A stretch of 5,728 nt of DNA. Source: Conexibacter sp. GTDB taxonomy: Bacteria > Actinomycetota > Thermoleophilia > Solirubrobacterales > Solirubrobacteraceae. Made by a program: the position numbers and the translations under genes. Positions 1 through 4,800 of the stretch are shown here, one piece after another. The stretch is taken from positions 1 to 5,728 of the forward strand of contig JAOPZG010000442.1 in the NCBI GenBank assembly GCA_025964215.1, given 5' to 3'. The notes under the pieces were generated by a model. The model was not told where the DNA came from and ran no database searches. It saw only the letters and a list, made by a program, of their open reading frames with translations. Every line of letters starts with the position of its first letter. The first letter of the stretch is position 1.

Positions 1-234
1 AGCGGGACCGCGTTCGGCGACTACGGCGCCGGCTCCAACCACACGCGGCCCACCGGCGGCGCCGCGCGCTTCACCTCCGGCCTGTCCACGCGGCAGTTCC
101 GGCGGCGCATGAGCGTGGTGCGGATCGGGCCCGCCGCCGACGCGCTGGCACGGGCCGGCGTGCCCGTCGCGGAGGCCGAGGGCTTCACCCGGCACGCGGA
201 CTCGATGCGCGTACGCGAGAATCCCACGCGATGA
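1..234 (+). CDS. hisD: Histidinol dehydrogenase, C-terminal 77 residues (5' end outside window)
   Basis: HisD is a zinc enzyme that oxidises L-histidinol to L-histidine in two NAD-dependent steps, the end of histidine biosynthesis. Only the C-terminal part is present, open at the left edge in frame 1. The segment GDYGAGSNHTRPTGG (window residues 6-20) matches the family block that in E. coli carries zinc ligand Asp360 and substrate-contacting His367; here these are D7 and H14. AEGFTRHA near the end supplies the His equivalent to zinc ligand His419 (H65), at almost the same distance from D7 as in E. coli. The protein ends normally a few residues later at a TGA. That stop shares four bases with the hisB ATG (ATGA), so the two genes are probably translationally coupled. 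Identification is secure; nothing can be said about the N-terminal NAD-binding part. Confidence 0.95.
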   Translation, partial: SGTAFGDYGAGSNHTRPTGGAARFTSGLSTRQFRRRMSVVRIGPAADALARAGVPVAEAEGFTRHADSMRVRENPTR

Positions 235-824
235 CGCGCACCGCCGAGATCGCACGCCAGACCAAGGAGACCGACGTCCGCCTGACGCTCGGCCTCGACG
301 GCGACGGCGCCGGGACCCGCACGACGGGCGTCGGCTTCCTCGACCACATGCTCGACCTGGTCGCGCGCCACGGCCGGCTCGACCTCCAGCTCGACGTCAC
401 CGGCGACCTCCAGACCGGCGCGCACCATACGGTCGAGGACACCGGGATCGTGCTCGGCCAGGCGATCGACAAGGCGCTGGGCGACCGCGTCGGGATCTTC
501 CGCTACGGCCACTCGGTCGTGCCGATGGACGAGGCGCGGGCGAGCGTCGCGCTCGACCTCTCGGGCCGCCCGTTCCTCGCCTTCGAGGCGGAGCTGCCGC
601 CCGGTGGCACCGGCAACTTCGACCACGAGCTGACCGAGGAGTTCTTCCGCGCGGTCTCCTCCGCGGCGAAGATGACGCTCCACGTCACGGTCGACGCGGG
701 GACCAACGCCCATCACATGATCGAGGCGTCGTTCAAGGCGTTCGCCCGCGCGCTGCGCCAAGCCGTCGCGATCGACCCGACCGAGACCGGCGTCCCCTCG
801 ACGAAGGGCACGCTGACCTCGTGA
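231..824 (+). CDS. hisB: Imidazoleglycerol-phosphate dehydratase (monofunctional)
   Basis: The enzyme removes water from imidazole glycerol phosphate to give imidazole acetol phosphate. It is cytoplasmic, and the family forms a manganese-dependent 24-mer. The 197-residue length is that of the monofunctional enzyme; there is no histidinol-phosphatase domain like the one in E. coli HisB. Family signatures are clear: TGVGFLDHMLDLVARHG (from residue 32), HHTVED (65-70), PMDEAR (98-103), HHMIEASFKAFARAL (161-175) and the C-terminal PSTKGTL (189-195). The two HHxxE clusters provide the metal ligands. The ATG start overlaps the hisD stop by 4 nt, has only a weak upstream purine stretch, and gives a normal N-terminus (MTRTAEIARQTKET). 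The gene ends in a GTGA overlap with hisH. Gene order hisD-hisB without hisC between them is notable. Confidence 0.97.
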   Translation: MTRTAEIARQTKETDVRLTLGLDGDGAGTRTTGVGFLDHMLDLVARHGRLDLQLDVTGDLQTGAHHTVEDTGIVLGQAIDKALGDRVGIFRYGHSVVPMDEARASVALDLSGRPFLAFEAELPPGGTGNFDHELTEEFFRAVSSAAKMTLHVTVDAGTNAHHMIEASFKAFARALRQAVAIDPTETGVPSTKGTLTS

Positions 825-1462
825 CGACGCTCGGCCTCGTCGACTACGGGATGGGCAACCGCCGCTCCATGCAGAAGTCGCTGGAGCGCGCCGGCGCGAC
901 CGTGCTGCTGACCGGCGACCACGAGGCGCTGGCGCAGACCGACGGGCTCGTCGTCCCCGGCGTGGGCGCGTTCGCCCGCGCCATGGAGGCGCTCAACGAG
1001 ACCGGGCTCACCGAGTTCCTGCGCGAGCGCGCGGCCCTGGGCGTGCCGGTGCTCGGCGCGTGCCTCGGCATGCAGCTGCTCTTCGAGGGCTCGACGGAGT
1101 TCGGCTCCACCGAGGAGGGCCTCGGGCTGCTGCCCGGCGAGGTCGTCCGGCTCGACGCCCGCGGCCTCAAGCGTCCGCACATCGGCTGGAACAACGTGCG
1201 CTGGACCCGCCCGTCCGCGCTCAGCGAGGGCCTTCCGGACCCGACGCCGTTCTACCACGTGCACTCCTTCGTCCCCGCGCTCGAGCTCGACGACGACGTC
1301 GCGCTCGGCATCAGCGACTACGGCAGCGAGTTCGCCTCCGTCGTCGGCCGCGGGAGCGTGTTCGGCACCCAGTTCCATCCCGAGAAGTCCTCGCGCGACG
1401 GGATCGCCCTGCTGGCGAACTTCGTCCGCGTCTGTACGTCAGTGGAGGCGACGGCAGCTTGA
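821..1462 (+). CDS. hisH: Imidazole glycerol phosphate synthase, glutamine amidotransferase subunit
   Basis: HisH hydrolyses glutamine and passes ammonia to HisF in the IGP synthase heterodimer. The 213 residues show a complete class I glutamine amidotransferase: DYGMGN (8-13), oxyanion-strand motif PGVG (46-49), nucleophile Cys81 in GACLGMQ, and catalytic His186 and Glu188 in QFHPEKS. PHIGWN places Trp123 at the same number as the conserved interface Trp of the Thermotoga maritima enzyme. Lys189 matches the Lys that pairs with HisF Asp98, which is present in the hisF of this window. Residue 80 is Ala where Ile or Val is more usual before the Cys, a mild change. The GTG start at 821 overlaps the hisB TGA by 4 nt, with a weak AAGGG about 12 nt upstream. 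The gene ends in a TTGA overlap with hisA. Confidence 0.97.
   Translation: MTTLGLVDYGMGNRRSMQKSLERAGATVLLTGDHEALAQTDGLVVPGVGAFARAMEALNETGLTEFLRERAALGVPVLGACLGMQLLFEGSTEFGSTEEGLGLLPGEVVRLDARGLKRPHIGWNNVRWTRPSALSEGLPDPTPFYHVHSFVPALELDDDVALGISDYGSEFASVVGRGSVFGTQFHPEKSSRDGIALLANFVRVCTSVEATAA
1444..1448 (+). promoter_or_regulatory. Shine-Dalgarno GGAGG for hisA, inside the hisH 3' end
   Basis: GGAGG lies 10 nt before the TTG at 1459, within the last codons of hisH. No in-frame ATG or GTG fits nearby, so this site together with the TTGA overlap decides the hisA start. The spacing is slightly long but usable. Confidence 0.6.
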
Positions 1463-2238
1463 TCCTGTATCCGGCGATCGACATCAGCGAGGGCAAGGCG
1501 GTCCGGCTGATCAGGGGTGACTTCAACCAGGTCACCGTCTACGAGGACTCGCCGCTGGAGGCGGCCCGGGCCTGGGTCGACGCGGGCGCGCGCTTCCTGC
1601 ACGTCGTCGACCTCGACGGCGCGCGGACCGGCTCGCCGAAGTCGCTCGCGCACCTGGAGCAGATCACCCACGAGCTGCACGTGCCCGTCCAGTACGGCGG
1701 CGGCCTGCGGACGCTCCCGGCCGTGCGCGACGCGCTGCGCGCCGGCGCCGAGCGCGTGATCCTCGGGACCGCGGCGTTCAACGACATCGACTTCCTCGAC
1801 GACGTGCTCGGCGCGTTCCGCGACCGCACGATCGTCTCGGTCGACACGCGCGGCGGCCACGTCTCGACCTCCGGCTGGCAGGAGACGACGCAGATGCCGG
1901 CGGCCGCCGTCATCGAGCGCTTGCAGAACCGCGGCGTGCGCTCGTTCGTCTACACCGACGTCGACCGCGACGGCATGCTCGGCGGGATCGACTTCGAGGC
2001 GGTCAAGAAGATCGCCAAGGTCGTCCGCGGGCGCTTCATCTACTCCGGCGGCATCGGCTCGCTCGACGACCTCCGCGGCCTGCGCGACCTGCGCCAGGTC
2101 AACCTCGGCGGCGTCATCGCCGGCAAGGCGCTCTACGAGGGCCGCTTCACGATCGCCGAGGGCCAGCAGGCGTTGCAGCCCGACGCGGGCGACCGGCTCG
2201 ACAAGAAACCCTACCGGCCGGTGCCCGCGAGCGACTGA
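1459..2238 (+). CDS. hisA: ProFAR isomerase (phosphoribosylformimino-AICAR-phosphate isomerase)
   Basis: HisA converts ProFAR to PRFAR, the substrate of HisH/HisF. The start is taken as TTG 1459, which gives ILYPAIDISEGKAVRL directly after the initiator; the open frame reading further upstream is hisH sequence in another frame. The product is 259 residues with a half-barrel-duplicated (beta/alpha)8 pattern: Asp8 (general base), DLDGA (51-55), phosphate loop QYGGGLR (78-84), Asp129 in SVDTRGG (general acid), GWQE (139-142), TDVDRDGMLGG (166-176) and second phosphate loop YSGGI (195-199). The loop after Asp129 reads STSGWQE. Bifunctional actinobacterial PriA instead has an RGW-type loop with a substrate-switching Arg, so this looks like a dedicated HisA. 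A Pro- and Lys-containing tail of about 15 residues extends past the usual end. It overlaps hisH by 4 nt; hisF follows after 26 nt. Confidence 0.95.
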   Translation: MILYPAIDISEGKAVRLIRGDFNQVTVYEDSPLEAARAWVDAGARFLHVVDLDGARTGSPKSLAHLEQITHELHVPVQYGGGLRTLPAVRDALRAGAERVILGTAAFNDIDFLDDVLGAFRDRTIVSVDTRGGHVSTSGWQETTQMPAAAVIERLQNRGVRSFVYTDVDRDGMLGGIDFEAVKKIAKVVRGRFIYSGGIGSLDDLRGLRDLRQVNLGGVIAGKALYEGRFTIAEGQQALQPDAGDRLDKKPYRPVPASD

Positions 2239-2252
2239 GGCGCCGCGCCGCG

Positions 2253-2258
2253 TAGTCT
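2253..2258 (+). promoter_or_regulatory. Candidate -10 hexamer (TAGTCT) for a leaderless hisF transcript
   Basis: TAGTCT fits the actinobacterial -10 consensus TAnnnT and sits 6 nt before the hisF GTG, so transcription could begin at the start codon itself. The hisA-hisF gap has no Shine-Dalgarno at useful distance; the only GAGG is about 24 nt upstream of the GTG, at the hisA stop. I see no convincing -35 box. This is inferred from pattern and spacing only. Confidence 0.45.
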
Positions 2259-2264
2259 GGGCGC

Positions 2265-3032
2265 GTGCACCTCAAGCGCGTGATCCCCTGCCTCGACGTC
2301 GACAACGGTCGCGTCGTCAAGGGCACCAACTTCGTCGGCCTCCGCGACGCCGGCGACCCCGTCGAGCTCGCGGAGCGCTATGACGCCGAGGGCGCCGACG
2401 AGGTCGTCTTCCTCGACATCACCGCGACGCACGAGCAGCGCGAGACGATCGTCGACCTCGCGCGGCGCACGGCCGACAACGTCTTCATCCCGTTCACGAT
2501 CGGCGGCGGGATCCGGTCGGTGGCCGACGCGCAGGGCGTCCTCGACGCGGGCGCCGACAAGGTCGCGATCAACTCCGCGGCGGTCTCGCGGCCGCAGCTG
2601 ATCGACGAGCTGGCCGAGCACTTCGGGTCGCAGTGCGTCGTCCTGGCGATCGACGCGAAGCGCCGCATGGACGCGTCGCAGGCCGACGGCTGGGAGGTCT
2701 TCGTGGCCGGCGGCCGGACGCCGACGGGCCGCGACGCGATCGAGTGGGCGATCGAGGGCGTGCGCCGCGGCGCCGGCGAGATCCTCCTGACCTCGATGGA
2801 CCGCGACGGCACCAAGGACGGCTACGACCTCGAGCTGACGCGGGCGGTCGCCGAGGCGGTCGACGTCCCGGTGATCGCCTCGGGCGGCGCGGGCGAGCTG
2901 GGCCACCTCGTGGCGGCGATGCAGGCCGGCGCGGACGCGACGATCGTGGCGTCCCTCTTCCACTTCGGCGAGCACACGGTGCACGAGGCGAAGGCGGCGC
3001 TGTTGGAGGCTGGGGTGAACGTGCGGCCGTAG
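2265..3032 (+). CDS. hisF: Imidazole glycerol phosphate synthase, cyclase subunit
   Basis: HisF uses ammonia delivered by HisH to close the imidazole ring, splitting PRFAR into imidazole glycerol phosphate and AICAR. The 255-residue (beta/alpha)8 protein starts with [20 protein letters not shown]. Asp11 and Lys19 are numbered as in T. maritima HisF, which supports the GTG start. Further motifs are FLDITA (49-54), IGGGIR (79-84), catalytic Asp130 in [19 protein letters not shown] (149-161), [13 protein letters not shown] (176-188) and phosphate loop ASGGAGE. The four residues forming the charged gate of the ammonia channel in T. maritima (Arg5, Glu46, Lys99, Glu167) align with Arg5, Glu46, Lys99 and Glu172 here, and the HisH-contacting Asp98 is present. 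It is the last gene of the operon in this window and faces a convergent gene. Confidence 0.97.
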   Translation: MHLKRVIPCLDVDNGRVVKGTNFVGLRDAGDPVELAERYDAEGADEVVFLDITATHEQRETIVDLARRTADNVFIPFTIGGGIRSVADAQGVLDAGADKVAINSAAVSRPQLIDELAEHFGSQCVVLAIDAKRRMDASQADGWEVFVAGGRTPTGRDAIEWAIEGVRRGAGEILLTSMDRDGTKDGYDLELTRAVAEAVDVPVIASGGAGELGHLVAAMQAGADATIVASLFHFGEHTVHEAKAALLEAGVNVRP

Positions 3033-3049
3033 CCGGGCCGTGGCCCTGG
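3033..3049 (+). other. Small hairpin immediately after the hisF stop
   Basis: GGGC (3035-3038) pairs with GCCC (3043-3046) around loop CGTG. It can be extended by CC/GG across one bulged T. It begins at the first base after the hisF TAG. It is short and in a G+C-rich background where such matches are common, so it could be chance or a 3'-end processing structure. Confidence 0.25.
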
Positions 3050-3094
3050 CGTCTGTGGCGCTCGGCGCGGGCGTTGGTCGGCGTGCGCGGGGCG

Positions 3095-3116
3095 GGCGAT
3101 TCGGGGCCGAATCGCC
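3095..3116. terminator. Perfect 10-bp inverted repeat between convergent genes, probable bidirectional terminator
   Basis: The left arm GGCGATTCGG (3095-3104) is an exact reverse complement of the right arm CCGAATCGCC (3107-3116), with only GG between them. In RNA the inner pairs would open to make a small loop. The AATC/GATT core stands out from the surrounding near-pure G+C sequence. It lies about 60-80 nt from the 3' ends of both hisF (+) and the propeller gene (-), so it can serve both. There is no T-run on either side; terminators without U-tracts have been described in actinobacteria. An operator-like protein-binding palindrome is the alternative. Confidence 0.6.
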
Positions 3117-3144
3117 GCGCGTGGGAGATCCGGCTCGCTCTGCC

Positions 3145-3169
3145 TTGGCCGCCGCAGAAGCGGAGCCAG
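3145..3169 (-). terminator. Second, weaker hairpin downstream of the propeller gene
   Basis: CCGC (3152-3155) and GCGG (3160-3163) form a stem around AGAA (TTCT on the minus strand). An outer stem of 4 bp (TGGC/GCCA, 3146-3149 with 3165-3168) continues it across a small internal loop. It begins 17 nt past the minus-strand stop and lacks a T-tract. It may add to termination of the minus-strand gene, but the pairing is imperfect. Confidence 0.3.
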
Positions 3170-3185
3170 CGCGTTGCGGGCGCCG

Positions 3186-4757
3186 CTAGTCCTTCCGCGC
3201 CCGGCAGATCGTCCGTCCGTCCAACGACCGCTGGAAGCACACCGGCGGCTTCGGGATCCGGCACTTGGTCTTGCCGCCGCTCTTGAAGCAGACCTCGAGG
3301 CCGCGGCGGCGCAGCGCCAGCCGCCGTGCGACCGCACGCTTGCGCGCCGCCACGCGCGAGGCGACGTAGCGCGCATGTCGCCGCTTCGCGACCGCGGCCA
3401 AATGGGCGGTGCGGTGCGCACGGCCCGCATCCGTCAACGTCCCCTCCGCCGTCCGGCCCTGCTCGCCGAAGGCGTACAGGTTGGTGTAGCCGACCAGGTA
3501 GATCCGCTGACCATCCGAGATCACCGGGTTGAAGGCCCCGCGGCCAATCGACCACACCGGCGCGCCGGTGGCCGCGCCGACGGCGGCGGTCGAGTGGCGG
3601 CTGAGGTTGGAGTAGAACACCAGGTCGCCGATGACGACGGGGCCGCCGGAGATCTTGCCGCCGGACTTGCGCGTCCACTTGACGTTGCCGGTGCGGGCGT
3701 CGAAGGCGTACAGCTTGCCGTCGTAGGACCCCGCGTACACGGTGCCGCCGCGGACGGGGGAGATGGCGGGAGACGAGTAGACGTAGCCGCCGGTCTTGTG
3801 GCGCCACGCGAGCTTGCCGTCGGCGGCGCCGAAGGAGTACACGAACCCGTCGGTGTTGCCGATGTAGACGCGCCCATACGCCACGGCGGGTGTCGCGTAG
3901 AAGTTCCCCGACTTCAGGCCGAACGCGCCGCCGCTCGTGCCGGTCTTCCACAGCTGCTTGCCGTCGGCGCGGCGCAGCGCGGTGACCTGCCCGCCGTAGT
4001 CGCCGAAGAACAGCCGTCCGTCGTCCAGCGCCAGCGCGCCCTTCACGGCGCCGCCGGCCTTGTGGATCCAGACGATCGCGCCGTTGCCGCTGTCGAGCGC
4101 GTACACGGTGCCGTCCTCGCTGCCGAAGTACAGCCGGTCGTGGTCGATCAGCGGCGAGGACTCGGCGCGGCTGGGCAGCTTGCGCGACCAGCGCGTCCGG
4201 CCCGTGTAGGCGGCGACGGCGACCGCGCGGCCCGCCTTCACGCCCTTGCCGCGCGCGAGCAGCACGGCGTACACGGTCCCGTGCGAGCAGGCAGGGGATG
4301 CGGCCGCGAGGTAGCCGAGCTTCGCGCGCCAGCGCACCTTGCCGGTCCGCCGCGAGATCGCGTACAACGCGCCGTTGTTCTTCAACAAGTACAGCGACTT
4401 CCCGCACAGCACCGGCGGGAACTCGAGCAGGATCGAGCCCGTCACCTTCCAGCGCAGCGTGAACGGCGGGCGCAGCGGGCGATCGAGCGGCAGGTAGCGC
4501 GCGCGGTTCTTCGTGTAGCCGTAGACCGGCCACTCGAACCCGTCGTCAAACGAGTCCTTCGCGGAGCTGGAGGTGGACTTCGGCTTCGGCGTGGTGGGGG
4601 CGGTCGGCGGCGCCGTGTCGAACTCGACGTCGGGGTTGGAGACGTCGCCCGGGCCACCCGTCAGCACCTTGACCGCGCCGGCGGCGAGCAGGAGAGCCAC
4701 GATCGCCGGCACGATCCACACCAACCGGCGGCGGCGGCCGCCGGAGGGACGGGTCAT
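3186..4757 (-). CDS. Membrane-anchored or secreted PQQ-like (BamB-type) eight-repeat beta-propeller protein
   Basis: The 523-residue product from the ATG at 4757 has five parts. A basic N-terminus (RRRR at 8-11) precedes one hydrophobic segment (about 12-32), giving an N-in/C-out topology; AGA at 26-28 could be a signal-peptidase site, so anchoring is not certain. A Pro/Thr/Ser/Lys linker follows (about 42-68). Then come eight repeats of the type LYAxDxxTGKxxWxxK, with a Trp at 103, 143, 190, 230, 270, 318, 361 and 402. A very basic Ala/Arg/His segment (446-487) leads to a tail with Cys 490, 499, 507 and 518. The repeats match the PQQ_2/PQQ-like family; no vicinal Cys pair or haem motif suggests a quinoprotein dehydrogenase. 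It probably acts outside the membrane as a binding or scaffold protein; the ligand is unknown. An in-frame TTG at 4763 is possible, but a -10-like hexamer ending at 4765 favours the ATG. The gene is convergent with hisF, so unlikely to share its function. Confidence 0.88.
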   Translation of the reverse strand: MTRPSGGRRRRLVWIVPAIVALLLAAGAVKVLTGGPGDVSNPDVEFDTAPPTAPTTPKPKSTSSSAKDSFDDGFEWPVYGYTKNRARYLPLDRPLRPPFTLRWKVTGSILLEFPPVLCGKSLYLLKNNGALYAISRRTGKVRWRAKLGYLAAASPACSHGTVYAVLLARGKGVKAGRAVAVAAYTGRTRWSRKLPSRAESSPLIDHDRLYFGSEDGTVYALDSGNGAIVWIHKAGGAVKGALALDDGRLFFGDYGGQVTALRRADGKQLWKTGTSGGAFGLKSGNFYATPAVAYGRVYIGNTDGFVYSFGAADGKLAWRHKTGGYVYSSPAISPVRGGTVYAGSYDGKLYAFDARTGNVKWTRKSGGKISGGPVVIGDLVFYSNLSRHSTAAVGAATGAPVWSIGRGAFNPVISDGQRIYLVGYTNLYAFGEQGRTAEGTLTDAGRAHRTAHLAAVAKRRHARYVASRVAARKRAVARRLALRRRGLEVCFKSGGKTKCRIPKPPVCFQRSLDGRTICRARKD

Positions 4758-4764
4758 GGGCAAC

Positions 4765-4770
4765 AGCGTA
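4765..4770 (-). promoter_or_regulatory. Candidate -10 hexamer (TACGCT) for a leaderless propeller-gene transcript
   Basis: On the minus strand TACGCT (4770 to 4765) fits TAnnnT and is separated by 7 nt from the ATG at 4757-4755. There is no purine-rich Shine-Dalgarno before that ATG (the intervening bases are GTTGCCC). A start at TTG 4763 would lie only 1 nt from the hexamer, so the hexamer supports the ATG. No clear -35 box is visible. Confidence 0.5.
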
Positions 4771-4786
4771 TGCGGTCGGGCGGCCT

Positions 4787-4792
4787 GGGAGG
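4787..4792 (+). promoter_or_regulatory. Shine-Dalgarno GGGAGG for the nucleotidyltransferase gene
   Basis: GGGAGG ends 8 nt before the GTG at 4801, an ideal position. It fixes the start of the nucleotidyltransferase and implies a transcript with a 5' leader, unlike the neighbouring divergent gene. No obvious plus-strand promoter is visible in the 43-bp gap, so it may lie inside the 5' end of the propeller gene. Confidence 0.7.
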
Positions 4793-4800
4793 ATCACCAC

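Noticed and set aside
21..761. 246-residue minus-strand open frame antisense to hisD/hisB
   Set aside because: It is a shadow of hisB, which is firmly identified; composition is typical of an antisense frame.
1060..1458. N-terminal extension of hisA by over 130 residues in the same open frame
   Set aside because: The extension is hisH read in another frame. The HisA fold begins right after TTG 1459, which has a GGAGG and a 4-nt overlap with the hisH stop.
2633..3286. Plus-strand frame running from within hisF across the intergenic gap
   Set aside because: It is the +1-type shadow of hisF, Arg/Gly/Pro-rich, and ends inside the 3' end of the opposite gene; it has no start signal of its own.
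2569..4533. 654-residue open frame on the minus strand covering hisF antisense and much of the propeller gene
   Set aside because: It is Arg/Pro/Ala-rich low-complexity sequence with no family motif. It overlaps two well-supported genes, and part of it is the propeller gene read in another frame. Such frames are expected in very G+C-rich DNA.
3186..4757. Reading the propeller gene as a PQQ-dependent dehydrogenase
   Set aside because: There is no vicinal Cys-Cys ring, no haem c CxxCH and no multi-helix membrane domain; only the general propeller repeat is supported.
4768..4774. Plus-strand GTATGCG as a -10 box for the nucleotidyltransferase
   Set aside because: It does not end in T as TAnnnT requires, has no -35 partner, and overlaps the better minus-strand hexamer.
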